27,850 nt of DNA from a virus. The first letter of the stretch is position 1. Each line of letters opens with the position of its first letter. Under the pieces are notes generated by a model. It was not told where the DNA came from. It saw nothing but the letters and a program-made list of their open reading frames with translations, and made no database searches. Location of the stretch: the IMG/VR virus record IMGVR_UViG_3300007276_000231, positions 1-27,850 of that record. The stretch is one strand, 5' to 3'. The position numbers were made by a program, and so were the translations under genes. Positions 8,431 to 16,731 of this stretch are shown here, piece by piece.

Positions 8431-8832
8431 TTAAGCATTAAATTCGTCCCATTGAAGCGGGACGGCGATAGTCACGATGAAGTAGGGTTCGTCAGAACGT
8501 TCACCTTGCTTGTAGGGTATGCCGCAGCGATAGCTTTCTGACAATGTTGCGTTTCGGAAAAGCGTCATAAGCGTGTCAGCATAGCCATAGGCCGCTGTCG
8601 TGCCTGCCCCGCCGTCCACGTATAATTCAAGGAAAACCACGGTCACGTTGCGCGTCATGTTTGTACCGGGCGAACCAAAAGAGGCTTGGAACGATTGAAC
8701 GGCAGGGAATGACACCAAGACTTCGGGCGTGTTGATTGCGCCGCTGAACCCCGCATAAGTCACGTTGACGCCAGACGGCAACCCGCTTGCAAGTTTCGTT
8801 TCAAAGTGCTGGCGGGCAAGTTGCATACTCAT
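8431..8832 (-). CDS. Tail terminator / tail completion protein (gpU-like)
   Basis: A 133-aa protein directly before the tail tube gene. Size and position match tail terminators, which form a hexameric ring ending tube growth and joining tail to head. The sequence has a helical N-terminus (MSMQLARQHFETKLA) followed by beta-strands (TRNVTVVFLELYVDG, EPYFIVTIAVPLQWDEFN), with the C-terminal strand pattern common to this fold. The ATG at 8832 overlaps the upstream stop as ATGA. A 15-nt gap to the tube gene carries that gene's ribosome site. The assignment comes mainly from synteny, size and secondary-structure pattern; no diagnostic motif was identified. Confidence 0.7.
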   Translation of the reverse strand: MSMQLARQHFETKLASGLPSGVNVTYAGFSGAINTPEVLVSFPAVQSFQASFGSPGTNMTRNVTVVFLELYVDGGAGTTAAYGYADTLMTLFRNATLSESYRCGIPYKQGERSDEPYFIVTIAVPLQWDEFNA

Positions 8833-9227
8833 GTGAATTGTACCTGCAATCTTGCGAACGTAACGCCGAACATGCCGAGCGGCGCTTGCTCGCTGGAATG
8901 CCCGCCCTCAAGCCGCTCAATATACGGCAGATTATTCTGCACGTAGACCACCGCATATGGGTCGTTGTCAGCGTTGATAGTTGCGCTGCCTTTTGCCTTG
9001 GTTGCTTCGCCGTTCTTGTCAGTGTCATCAGTGAACGTGGCATCAGGGGATTTTACCGAAACAATTGTATTGCCCCGCGCCCGCCCGCTTTTAACTGGCA
9101 TTATCAACGTCACGCCTGCCAATGCTTGAAGCGCGATTGATTGCTTCAAGTTCATCAAGTCCTTGCTTTCAATTCGTGCGAACTCTTTTTCCATTTCAAA
9201 TTTGAATTGTGTGACGCCGACGCTCAT
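8829..9227 (-). CDS. Neck / tail completion protein (HK97 gp10-like)
   Basis: A 132-aa protein with the profile of the HK97 gp10-like neck family: a helical N-terminus (KEFARIESKDLMNLKQSIAL), a middle MPVKSGRARGNTIVS strand region, and a C-terminal DPYAVVYVQNNLPYIERLEGG followed by HSSEQAPLGMFGVTFARLQ. The region of Tyr-Ile-Glu-x-Leu-Glu-x-Gly-x-Ser near the end is the feature I rely on. Such proteins sit at the head-tail interface. Both ends overlap neighbours as ATGA, so translation is coupled. The exact ring position in the neck cannot be told from sequence alone. Confidence 0.75.
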   Translation of the reverse strand: MSVGVTQFKFEMEKEFARIESKDLMNLKQSIALQALAGVTLIMPVKSGRARGNTIVSVKSPDATFTDDTDKNGEATKAKGSATINADNDPYAVVYVQNNLPYIERLEGGHSSEQAPLGMFGVTFARLQVQFT

Positions 9228-9592
9228 GCTGCCACCACCTCAAAGAATGTTCCCGCGCCAACGATGTCGCCAATCGCTTTGATGGTGCGCGTGACGCCGC
9301 CTGCGGTAACTGTCCACCCGATCTGCGGAACGGTTGTGAAGCCTTCCAAGATCAAAACCAGATCATCAGCACCCGCAACATAGCTGGGGAATTTATTTGC
9401 GATTGATGCCGACGTATCGACAACAACGCGCCCGCCCGTCACTTCCGTTGCGAATGAGATATGCTTGCCAGTCGCGGGGTTATATGCGCCCTTTGTGTCA
9501 TACGACATGGACGCAGCGCGAACCACGCCCGTTATCTGCGCGTCAACCGCTGTGAATGCCGATGCTGCGATTTGGGCGACTGTCGTAACCAT
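9224..9592 (-). CDS. Putative head-tail connector / stopper protein
   Basis: A 122-aa protein between the DnaT-like connector and the gp10-like neck protein, the slot for a head-completion or stopper protein. It starts MVTTVAQIAASAFTAVDAQI. It then has a beta-rich pattern with an SYDTKGAYNPATG loop and a C-terminal LEGFTTVPQIGWTVTAGGVT region, resembling small beta-barrel stoppers of siphophages. The ATG at 9592 shares its A with the TGA of the upstream gene (TGATG). No cysteine or enzyme motif is present. The role is inferred from gene order and size. Confidence 0.65.
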   Translation of the reverse strand: MVTTVAQIAASAFTAVDAQITGVVRAASMSYDTKGAYNPATGKHISFATEVTGGRVVVDTSASIANKFPSYVAGADDLVLILEGFTTVPQIGWTVTAGGVTRTIKAIGDIVGAGTFFEVVAA

Positions 9593-10089
9593 CAGGCCCG
9601 CACCAATCTAGCGTTGCCGCTACCTGCCGCCAAATAGCGCGATACAAGGCCACGAATAGCCATCTGGCGGGGGTTAGCCCTGCCGCCCTCATAAACCGTT
9701 GTAGACGACACGCTGCCCGCCTGCACGGCCAAGGATTTGACTGCGCCCGCATCGGTTGATGCAAACGGGTCAAGCCCCTCATGGATAAGCCAAGCCATTT
9801 CGGCCTGCGCGTCTTTTAGCTTTTGCGGAATTTCTGTGGCTTCAATCCAGTAGCCGTCGATGTATTTGCCAAGATGGCGCGGCCATTGCAACGCTTGGGC
9901 TTCCTCTGCGGGATAGCCCAGATACAAAAACTCACGGTCGAGATACTGCGTTGCGCGGCGCAGATAGACTTCCTTCACCGCGTCAGTGCCGACAGTCACC
10001 CAGCCCATATTTGTTGCGTAGGTTTCCCACTCGGCAAGCGTGATGTAGGTATCGGATGCCGCGCCGCTTATTGTTGCGTCAAGGGTCAT
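9592..10089 (-). CDS. Head-tail connector adaptor, DnaT-like family
   Basis: A 165-aa protein matching the phage family often annotated as DnaT-like ssDNA binding protein, which in virion gene clusters is a head-tail adaptor rather than a replication protein. The evidence is the helical YITLAEWETYATNMGW opening, then EVYLRRATQYLDREFLYLGY, QALQWPRHLG, and IPQKLKDAQAEMAWLIHEGL. This order of short helices is typical of portal-binding adaptors. It starts in an ATGA overlap with the upstream gene. The name DnaT-like should not be read as a replication function here, because its neighbours are all virion genes. Confidence 0.78.
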   Translation of the reverse strand: MTLDATISGAASDTYITLAEWETYATNMGWVTVGTDAVKEVYLRRATQYLDREFLYLGYPAEEAQALQWPRHLGKYIDGYWIEATEIPQKLKDAQAEMAWLIHEGLDPFASTDAGAVKSLAVQAGSVSSTTVYEGGRANPRQMAIRGLVSRYLAAGSGNARLVRA

Positions 10090-10874
10090 GTTTTCACCAG
10101 TACAATTTCAAAATCAATAGAAACGTCAGACGTTGTGGCAGATACTTTCGCCAGAAATCCAATGTCGGTCAGTTCAGGATATGGCCCTTTTGGCGCATCA
10201 AAGCGCTGTGCGAATGAGCCTTCAAGGCCGACAAATTCAGATTGCAGCCGACGAGGTGAATACGGCGCTGCCGTTTCCAAGATGCCCGACCGCGTGTAAA
10301 GTTTTAGGCTGATTAGCCTTGTGCTTTCCGCCGTCATGTAAATGTTGTCGATGAATGCCTGATAGCCACGCGGCACGGTGTAAAAACCAATCTGCGACTG
10401 CGCACGCGGCGACCCCGTCACGTCAATCAGCGCCCAATCTTCTGTCCCAGCCGCGTTTTCAATTGTGATGCTGCCGACGTGACTGCCCGATGCGACGGTT
10501 GCGTAGGTGCCTGATGAAGCCACGAACACGCGAAACAGGCGAATGAATGTGGCCGATGTAGTCGCGCTTGCGCTTGCGCCTGCGGTTGCCAGCGTTTCAG
10601 TGATGATGTTGCCGTTCTGGTCAATGCCCTGCACCGTGACGGAACGTGCGCCAGCGCCGTTTGATGTGTCTGCCGCGTTGCCTGCTTTAACGCGCAATGC
10701 CGTAGCCGCGCCGACTTGGGGCGTGCGTAGAAGGCCACCGCTGCAAATAGGACCATAAGTGACCCCGATTGCGCTATTGCGACCGAATTTGTGAACAACT
10801 GAATGACCCGGCATTTCGCCAGATGCCAAGCGCAAACCAGCGGGATATGCGCCTTGGACGGGGTGGATGCTCAT
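10086..10874 (-). CDS. Putative virion structural protein, 262 aa
   Basis: A 262-aa, Gly/Ala/Ser/Thr-rich protein between the capsid genes and the connector genes. It has an N-terminal GAYPAGLRLASGEMPGHSVV, then a beta-strand-rich region (ARSVTVQGIDQNGNIITETL) resembling a small immunoglobulin-like or jelly-roll fold. The C-terminal half contains GFYTVPRGYQAFIDNIYMT, a pattern I associate with virion proteins of marine phages. Head decoration, fibre or neck roles are all possible. The ATG at 10874 overlaps the stop of the upstream 54-aa gene as ATGA, and its own stop overlaps the connector gene, supporting expression at late time. I do not recognise a characterised homologue. Confidence 0.65.
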   Translation of the reverse strand: MSIHPVQGAYPAGLRLASGEMPGHSVVHKFGRNSAIGVTYGPICSGGLLRTPQVGAATALRVKAGNAADTSNGAGARSVTVQGIDQNGNIITETLATAGASASATTSATFIRLFRVFVASSGTYATVASGSHVGSITIENAAGTEDWALIDVTGSPRAQSQIGFYTVPRGYQAFIDNIYMTAESTRLISLKLYTRSGILETAAPYSPRRLQSEFVGLEGSFAQRFDAPKGPYPELTDIGFLAKVSATTSDVSIDFEIVLVKT

Positions 10875-11035
10875 TTAGCGCCCTTCCTTCCAGTCTTGAA
10901 TTTCGCGGCAGGCTTTGTGACTTTTGCGGGCTTATCCGAAAACTTCACCTGCGTCTTAGCGTCAAAATCAGCTTCATTGATAACGCACCAACCGCGCGTC
11001 GCGTGAACAATTTTGATAGTCGGAATGATAGCCAT
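10871..11035 (-). CDS. Small basic protein following the major capsid gene, 54 aa
   Basis: A 54-aa frame with ATG at 11035 and TGA at 10871. An AGGAG ribosome site lies 8 nt before the start, and its stop overlaps the next ATG (ATGA). The first half reads MAIIPTIKIVHATRGWCVIN followed by EADFD, a compact strand pattern; the second half is Lys/Ala-rich (VTKPAAKFKTGRKGAK) and probably disordered. Very short proteins of this style often follow coat genes in phages, but I know of no proven function. Candidates are a capsid-associated protein or a DNA- or RNA-binding tail that helps assembly. The strong ribosome site and coupling make it a convincing gene. Confidence 0.8.
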   Translation of the reverse strand: MAIIPTIKIVHATRGWCVINEADFDAKTQVKFSDKPAKVTKPAAKFKTGRKGAK

Positions 11036-11056
11036 GACATTGCGCTCCTGTTGAAT

Positions 11057-11078
11057 GGGGCCGCTCGAAAGCGACCCC
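11057..11078 (-). other. 22-nt UUCG-loop hairpin 7 nt after the major capsid stop codon
   Basis: On the minus strand GGGGTCGCT pairs with AGCGGCCCC around a TTCG loop: nine consecutive pairs, one of them U-G. That wobble exists only in the minus-strand RNA; the plus-strand equivalent is a C-A mismatch. This points to a structure of the late transcript. No T-run follows, so full termination is unlikely. It sits between the capsid stop and the ribosome site of the 54-aa gene, and may stabilise capsid mRNA or reduce downstream output. Confidence 0.6.
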
Positions 11079-11085
11079 GTTTAGC

Positions 11086-12231
11086 TTATCCGAGCAGGAT
11101 TGCCACGCCGTCGTCTTTCCAGACTTTGGCGTCATAAAGGACCGTCACGTCCAGCATCGCTTTCTTGTAACCTTTATAGGCTGAGAACTGATAAACCATG
11201 CCGCTGTGCGGGTCTTGCACAGTCATCATGTCAGTTGCAGCGTCGCCGCCGTTTGGATTGGCAAGTGGACGCATGACAAGTTCACAAGATGGCTGATGAA
11301 CTGCGATGTTTGCAGTTGATGCCGCTGTGATCGACAATGCAACGCCGTCAGCAAGTGTTTCACGAAGGCCGGGGCCACCGATGGTCACAATGCCTGCGGC
11401 TGCGATGCCTGTGGTGACAACGTATTTATTTGTATCACCCGCAAAGGTGATTACGTCGCCAGCCAAGACCGTACCTGTGCCGCCGTCAACAGTGATGGCA
11501 GTTGCACCAACCGCATAAGTGCCATCGGTGATGTAGCTTGCACCGCCGCCGACCGCAGTCGAAACAGGTGCAGCGCTTTCTTTCAGGTTGAAGCCTTGCA
11601 GATTGAGCAAAGTACCCTGACGCAGCATTGTATCGTTGCCGCTTGTGTCAACGCCAGTCAGCGAAGCCAGTTGGCGCAGATTAGTGCCTGCAAGCGAGTT
11701 GACCACAAGCGAGTTCTGACCCGAATTTACTGGCATACCGTTGTCAAACAAAACCTGACGAACTTCGGCAACTTCATTGAAGTTTGAAGCGAAAGGGGTT
11801 GTGCCAGCGGCTCCGACAGCGCGAGAAGCGTTTGCACGCAGCTTGCCCCAAAGGAAACTTTCGATCGAGTTGGTGATGCCGCGCATGGCTTGGGCGATCT
11901 GGTCGCCATAGATGGTTTCAAAGCCAGAACCGTTGTTGACGTGCTTTACGTCTTCGCCAGTCCAAGGAATTTGCACATTTGCAATCTGCGAAACGGTCAT
12001 GGTCTTGCTGTCAACCGTTTGATCGTCACCCTCTGGAATGGTCATGGATGGCGTTGCGGAAGTGTTGACAACAGCGGCGCGAGTGAAGTGCGAGCGAACC
12101 GTGTCGCCCTGCGCTGCGGCTTCTGAACCACTGTTGATGGTGACAGACGGGATAAGGCCAACGGCCTCGCGTCCAATGATGTCAGCGGCTTTGTAGATGT
12201 CCGCTGCAAGGTCTGTGAGTACGTTTGCCAT
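11086..12231 (-). CDS. Major capsid protein (P22 coat-like)
   Basis: A 381-aa protein following the scaffold gene. The N-terminal MANVLTDLAADIYKAADIIG and GLIPSVTINSG, then the TVSQIANVQIPWTGEDVKHV and QAMRGITNSIESFLWGKL helices, are characteristic of the P22-coat-like HK97-fold family. NEVAEVRQVLFDNGMPV is the conserved spine region. Residues about 225-305 form a Gly/Thr-rich insertion (ITVDGGTGTVLAGDVITFAG), a likely surface or intra-capsid domain comparable to the inserted domain of P22-type coats. An AGGAG ribosome site about 9 nt upstream fits high expression. The protein would assemble with the 235-aa scaffold encoded just upstream. Confidence 0.92.
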   Translation of the reverse strand: MANVLTDLAADIYKAADIIGREAVGLIPSVTINSGSEAAAQGDTVRSHFTRAAVVNTSATPSMTIPEGDDQTVDSKTMTVSQIANVQIPWTGEDVKHVNNGSGFETIYGDQIAQAMRGITNSIESFLWGKLRANASRAVGAAGTTPFASNFNEVAEVRQVLFDNGMPVNSGQNSLVVNSLAGTNLRQLASLTGVDTSGNDTMLRQGTLLNLQGFNLKESAAPVSTAVGGGASYITDGTYAVGATAITVDGGTGTVLAGDVITFAGDTNKYVVTTGIAAAGIVTIGGPGLRETLADGVALSITAASTANIAVHQPSCELVMRPLANPNGGDAATDMMTVQDPHSGMVYQFSAYKGYKKAMLDVTVLYDAKVWKDDGVAILLG

Positions 12232-12254
12232 TTGGCGAAACTCCTATAACGCGG

Positions 12255-12962
12255 TCAGTCTTTTAACTTGCCGCCTGATTTTGAATGAGCAGACCGTTCC
12301 GCGTGGCTCATGGCATCGAATTGCGCCCGCGTAATTGTGTCCGAGGATGGCTTCCCGCCGTTTGAACCCGGTGGCTTCCCGCCGCCCGGTAGAGATGTGT
12401 CACGCATCAAATCTGACATCGTGACCGAAAGGTCTTTCGCCAAATCGGCTAAAGTCCCGCCATGCAAAGGACCAGTCCCCTGCATGTGTGTTCCGTCTGG
12501 CATCATCACTTCTGGCGTGCCATCTTCACTATATCTTATACGAGAAAGCGCAGAGTTAGCAACAGGGTCGATTGCACCCGTTATAAATCCAGCTTTTGCA
12601 AGCTCTGATTTCAATTCAGATAAAGCGTTTCGCTGAAACAGTTTAGAAATGCGTTCATCTTTTGCCGCGTTTTCTTCGGCGTGCTTCTTTTCCATTGCGT
12701 CGAGCCGCGCCTGCGCATCCTCTGCGCCTTTGCCTGTGCCTTTGGCTTTTTCAGTCAGGTCGGCAATCTTTGCAGCAAGTTCGTCAGGGTGCTTGGCTAG
12801 CTTGCCCCATCCTTCAATTTGCCCGCGCAGATTTGTCACGGTGCTTTTAAGGCCGCTTACGTCTTCGGGCGGTGGAACCGCGCCAAGGTCAAGGTGGCCG
12901 TCAGCTACAAGCGGCTGCATCCATTCTGGCAATGTGGTTGTGTCGGGGATTTCGATTTTCAT
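12255..12962 (-). CDS. Capsid scaffold protein
   Basis: A 235-aa, highly charged, helical protein directly before the coat gene, the standard place of a scaffold. The middle (residues about 40-120) is a coiled-coil pattern rich in Lys, Glu and Ala (DELAAKIADLTEKAK, then RLDAMEKKHAEENAAKDERI). The C-terminal part has Gly/Pro-rich disorder (SLPGGGKPPGSNGGKPSS) and ends in a basic SAHSKSGGKLKD tail. A basic C-terminus is where P22-type scaffolds bind coat. No protease motif is seen, so recycling or release by a host or other protease is open. An AGGAAG ribosome site lies upstream of the ATG at 12962. Confidence 0.85.
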   Translation of the reverse strand: MKIEIPDTTTLPEWMQPLVADGHLDLGAVPPPEDVSGLKSTVTNLRGQIEGWGKLAKHPDELAAKIADLTEKAKGTGKGAEDAQARLDAMEKKHAEENAAKDERISKLFQRNALSELKSELAKAGFITGAIDPVANSALSRIRYSEDGTPEVMMPDGTHMQGTGPLHGGTLADLAKDLSVTMSDLMRDTSLPGGGKPPGSNGGKPSSDTITRAQFDAMSHAERSAHSKSGGKLKD

Positions 12963-13005
12963 GGTGTGACTTCCTGTCGGTTGCGGGCTTCCTGCCCTGT
13001 GGGGG

Positions 13006-14022
13006 TTATCGGTTTAATTCATCAAGGGTCAATGTGCGCCCTGAATTATCAACGAAGCTGCGCACGCTTTCGCCCGCGCGGAATTTGTCGGCTCTTGGTT
13101 TGCCAAGAAGTTCGTTCTGAAATTTACTATCTTTCTTGCGCAGGAAATCGTCAAACGTCGATCCCGCTGGAATTTGCCCGTTCATGCTTGCGCGCGTGCC
13201 TTCGGGTGCTTCTTTCAGATCAATGCCCAATTCCTTCCACGACTTGATAATTGGCGTGGTGCTGGATCGGCAGTTGAAATGAGCAGGCGGGCGCGGGCCT
13301 TTGTTCGGCGGGTAGACAACGCCATCACGGGCTTGGCAGATCGGGCTTGTGCGCCCGTCGAGCGTTGACACCCATTGCACGCCCTTGATGAGCCGCTCGT
13401 TGTCGCCATAGACGCTTTCACGCGCCACGTTGGCGGTGTGGCTTAGGGCAGTGCGCACCGTGGCTTCCATGTCGCGGCGGGCTTTGTTGAACACGCCGTT
13501 TTTATAGCCTTGAATTGCAGTGCCGCGCACCGCGCGAATTATTTGTGGGGTAGTTTGCCCCTCAAGATACCCCAAGCGGATTGTGTCGCGGATTTTGCGA
13601 TAGGCCGCGTCGGGCAATTCGCGGTAGACATCGGCGAGCAGTTTACCTTGGAATGGTCGGGCTTTTGCCGCTGCCAATATCTGCGCAGACGCAGGCGTGA
13701 CTGTATTGACCACAATCGGGATTGTCTCATTCAATGCCTTTGCTATAAATTCGCTTTCGACCCCTACAAGGCCATCCATGTCGATTTGCAGAACGCCAAA
13801 AGCGTCCTTGTAAGCCGTGGCGATGATTGCGCGAATATCCTTGAGCAGCTTTTCTTGCCGCGTGCGGCTTAGGTTGTCGCCAGCCGTCAACAGCCGCTCA
13901 ATGATGCGGGCCTCGCTTGCCTTGAGGCTGTTTAGCACGCGACGGGTCGCGCCCTTGTAGAACCGTTGCAAGGCGATGTCCCTGTCCGTCAGTCGATCAA
14001 GGATTTCGTCGTTGACCGCCAT
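13006..14022 (-). CDS. Minor head protein, Mu gpF / SPP1 gp7-like head morphogenesis family
   Basis: A 338-aa protein immediately downstream of the portal gene, with no spacer (portal TAA abuts ATG). The diagnostic motif is in the C-terminal half: GVQWVSTLDGRTSPICQARDG followed by GPRPPAHFNCRSSTTPI, the conserved Asp-Gly-Arg-Thr ... Cys ... His-x-x-Cys-Arg pattern of the head morphogenesis domain. The N-terminal 150 residues are helical. Members bind the portal and a few copies are packaged in the head, some being ejected with DNA. The Cys/His set may bind a metal; that is inferred. Confidence 0.9.
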   Translation of the reverse strand: MAVNDEILDRLTDRDIALQRFYKGATRRVLNSLKASEARIIERLLTAGDNLSRTRQEKLLKDIRAIIATAYKDAFGVLQIDMDGLVGVESEFIAKALNETIPIVVNTVTPASAQILAAAKARPFQGKLLADVYRELPDAAYRKIRDTIRLGYLEGQTTPQIIRAVRGTAIQGYKNGVFNKARRDMEATVRTALSHTANVARESVYGDNERLIKGVQWVSTLDGRTSPICQARDGVVYPPNKGPRPPAHFNCRSSTTPIIKSWKELGIDLKEAPEGTRASMNGQIPAGSTFDDFLRKKDSKFQNELLGKPRADKFRAGESVRSFVDNSGRTLTLDELNR

Positions 14023-15405
14023 TTATGCCTCGCCAAGATCAGGTGCAGTGAAGTCGATGCGGTCGATTTCATCCTCTGCAATCGTGTCAGCGCTGATGAA
14101 GTTTCGTCGCGCCAGTTCTTCGATGAACTTGGATTGCGACAGGTTGCCCGTCGTCACAGCGGCAAGCAATGCCATCACGTCTTGCGCAGCAAGGGCGGCG
14201 GTTCCAAAGTCGGTGTTCACGTCGATTGTAAACGGTTGTTCGCCCAGCCCTGCATAGACATTCATCCACGTCAGCGCCTGTTCCATCGCGTCCTTGAGGC
14301 TGTCGGCCATTTGCGCAAGCGTGCTGCTTTCTTTTTCCGCCTCAAGCGCCGCGCCCGTTGCGCTGGATTGCGCGACTTTATTGGCCTGCAATTGCAAACC
14401 CAATTCGGCCATCTGCGTTTCCATGTCTTTCAACATATCCATGCCCGTTTGCGTGGCTGCGGTGTCGGTCTTGACCCATTCGGCCTTCGCGCTGGCATCG
14501 CGCGCAATCATTGCCATGTTGGACGAAAGCACCATTTCCGTTTCGTCATCAAAGCCCGCCAAGAGCATGACGGGGATCAGCGAATAATGCGAGTTGTTGC
14601 GGATCGACGATTGCAACTGCCAATGGCTGATGTTGATGTCGGCCATGCCTTCCAGCGGTGGCTTTCCTGTGAAGAACCCCGTGCGGTGCGCGTAATACGG
14701 CACAACCGTGATTTCAGGCGACGCGCTTAGATACGTTTCGAACAACACCCATTCGTCGCCTTTTTTTGATTTGCGATACAAGCGCACCTGCACCGCGCCC
14801 GTCAGGCGATCCAACACGCGCACTTGCTCAATCTCAATGCTTGCAAATTCGTCCTTGGGGTCAACTTCCGTCACGGTTTCCATGATACGCAACTGTGACA
14901 GCGCCATAGCGTTTCCATATAACGCCGTTTGCCAGCCAAGTATGTCCTCAACCCGCAAGTGAACCAGATAAGGCCGCAAGCCCTTTGCTGCCGCCTGTGC
15001 CTTGGTTGCCTCGCCTTCTTTGCGCGGGGCTTCAACCATGATGTAGCTGATGCCTGCGGAAAAGCCGTCGCGGAATACTTCAAGCGCAAAGCGGGATAAA
15101 TCGCGGCCCTGCATGTCGATGTTTTGCGCCCATGTTTCCATTTGCGGCGATGCGTCAACCAGTTCAACGGGCTTGCTGAACACCTTGCCCGTCATTTGTT
15201 CGACTGCGCGGGGGAAGGCTTCGAATAGCGTGCTGCGGTCCAGCTTGGCCGCATATGCCTCGTTGGTTTCGGCCTCGAACTTGGGCAGGTATGTTTCACC
15301 CGCCGCGCGCATTGCTGCGGTGCCACCCATTAGGGCGCGGCCTTTGGTTGTGGCCTCAATCATGGCCGTGACTGTGGCCGTCCGTTTTGCAACTGTTTTA
15401 GACAT
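14023..15405 (-). CDS. Portal protein (DUF4055 family)
   Basis: A 460-aa protein between large terminase and minor head genes. The sequence matches the DUF4055 portal family: YLPKFEAETNEAYAAKLDRS, FPRAVEQMTGKVFSKPVEL, the QGRDLSRFALEVFRDGFSAG stretch, VPYYAHRTGFFTGKPPLEGM, and NISHWQLQSSIRNNSHYSLI. Portals form the dodecameric ring through which DNA enters and leaves and onto which the connector proteins dock. A GAGGG ribosome site lies upstream of the ATG at 15405, 12 nt after the terminase stop. The length is normal for the family and no truncation is apparent. Confidence 0.92.
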   Translation of the reverse strand: MSKTVAKRTATVTAMIEATTKGRALMGGTAAMRAAGETYLPKFEAETNEAYAAKLDRSTLFEAFPRAVEQMTGKVFSKPVELVDASPQMETWAQNIDMQGRDLSRFALEVFRDGFSAGISYIMVEAPRKEGEATKAQAAAKGLRPYLVHLRVEDILGWQTALYGNAMALSQLRIMETVTEVDPKDEFASIEIEQVRVLDRLTGAVQVRLYRKSKKGDEWVLFETYLSASPEITVVPYYAHRTGFFTGKPPLEGMADINISHWQLQSSIRNNSHYSLIPVMLLAGFDDETEMVLSSNMAMIARDASAKAEWVKTDTAATQTGMDMLKDMETQMAELGLQLQANKVAQSSATGAALEAEKESSTLAQMADSLKDAMEQALTWMNVYAGLGEQPFTIDVNTDFGTAALAAQDVMALLAAVTTGNLSQSKFIEELARRNFISADTIAEDEIDRIDFTAPDLGEA

Positions 15406-15417
15406 ATCTGGCCCTCA

Positions 15418-16731
15418 TTAAATTGGCATCTTGATCTGACGCATTCCCGGTTTTATAACTGGCATCCGCTGGTGGGCCAAGTATCCAAGCGCGTCGTTGT
15501 GGTGGTCATGCCCCGCCGTCTTATCAGGTTCCCCGTTTTTATCATAGCTTTGTTGCTCAAGCGCATCTGCCAAATCAGGGCAGGCGCGGTCGTTGATAAG
15601 CAAGCGGCCTTTTTCCAGCGCGGCGTTCATTGCCAAGATGCGGTCTTTGACGCGCGGGTTTGCATTGGGTGCGCGAATGCTGAACTTCGCATTTTTCAAC
15701 AGTTGAATGTCTGACACGCTGGCATTGACGGTTTTCGTCGAGCCGCCCGATGCGTCAGGGTAAGCCGTAATGTGGTGGCCCTCGTATCGTTGCTGCAATG
15801 TCTTGATGAGGTGCGGCGTATCTTGCAGCCCTTTCAATTCATCGACTGCGTGCCATTCATCGCCCCGGCGCACGCAAATCACGCTCGCCATATTGTAGAC
15901 GTTGAAGTCCTGCCCGATATGCAGCGGTTCGTTTGCCTTGATGGTTTCCTTCGAGCGACAGCGGGCGCGGTCATAGCTGGTGTAAATCGTGCCTGCCGTC
16001 AGGTTGACGAAGTTGCCTTCAATATAAGCCTCAACCAATGCGGCGGGGTAACTGTCGCGCATGTTTTCGATGTAATCGTCTGGCAAGAATGGGTTTGAAT
16101 AGGTCGGGGCCTGGATGATTTCATAATTGGCAGTCGGGTTGCGCTTCCATCGGTCATAGGTAAACCGAAAGCCCTCTGGCGTCGTATAAGCTGATACGCG
16201 ATTAAACGGGCGGGCGATGCCTTGCGGCCTTTGACGGTTGCGGGCAATGATTTGGTTCCAAACTAGCCGCGCGTGTTCCGTCTTGAGCGTATCCAACTCA
16301 TCGCAGTGTGCGCGGTAGGTTTCATAACCAACAATGCGGGCCGGGTTGTCCATTGTGCGCAGAACAAAATCCCCGAAGCGCGGGTAGCTGGTGTAAATGA
16401 TGTTTTCGCTTTTGTTGTGAACATACGGCACGCCGATTTCATCCAGCTTGGCGCAGATGCGCGGGGCCGTGACAAGGCGCACAAGGTCATAGGTGGGCGC
16501 GTATAGCCCGATGAGCGCGTCGGCGCTGTGTGCCGCGTCACTGATGGCTGAATAGGCCATGACTTCTGACTTGCCAGAGCCAAAGCCCGCGACAAATGCG
16601 GGATGCTTGGCCGTTGACACCAAAAACCGCTCTTGCGGTTCAGTCAGCGTCAGGCGTATCGGGTTTCGTTGCGCTTTCAATGTGCCATCCGTCAAAAGGA
16701 ATTCGTGTGATGTTTGTTTGGGCCTCAACAT
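15418..16731 (-). CDS. terL: Terminase large subunit
   Basis: The 437-aa DNA-packaging motor and nuclease. The ATPase half has Walker A GFGSGKS (residues 49-55) and a Walker B-like AHCDELDTL with D144 and E145. The nuclease half shows the RNase H-like acidic triad: D275 in IGQDFN, D326 in YPDASGGS, and D413 in HDHHNDALGY. All key residues are present, so it looks functional. The ATG at 16731 lies 92 nt inside the small terminase gene, an unusually deep overlap. The only ribosome site visible before it is a weak AGAAAG, so coupling to translation of the small subunit is likely. Headful or cohesive-end packaging cannot be decided here. Confidence 0.95.
   Translation of the reverse strand: MLRPKQTSHEFLLTDGTLKAQRNPIRLTLTEPQERFLVSTAKHPAFVAGFGSGKSEVMAYSAISDAAHSADALIGLYAPTYDLVRLVTAPRICAKLDEIGVPYVHNKSENIIYTSYPRFGDFVLRTMDNPARIVGYETYRAHCDELDTLKTEHARLVWNQIIARNRQRPQGIARPFNRVSAYTTPEGFRFTYDRWKRNPTANYEIIQAPTYSNPFLPDDYIENMRDSYPAALVEAYIEGNFVNLTAGTIYTSYDRARCRSKETIKANEPLHIGQDFNVYNMASVICVRRGDEWHAVDELKGLQDTPHLIKTLQQRYEGHHITAYPDASGGSTKTVNASVSDIQLLKNAKFSIRAPNANPRVKDRILAMNAALEKGRLLINDRACPDLADALEQQSYDKNGEPDKTAGHDHHNDALGYLAHQRMPVIKPGMRQIKMPI

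Noticed and set aside
9592-10089. Replication function (DnaT-like single-stranded DNA binding)
   Set aside because: The family name is misleading in this context; the gene is embedded in virion connector genes.
11057-11078. Intrinsic terminator after the major capsid gene
   Set aside because: The stem is strong but no T-run follows on the minus strand, and essential late genes lie downstream. Listed as a hairpin instead.
13966-14730. Plus-strand open frame of 254 codons
   Set aside because: It lies antisense to the portal gene; composition is Arg/His/Cys-rich without recognisable domains, typical of a shadow frame.
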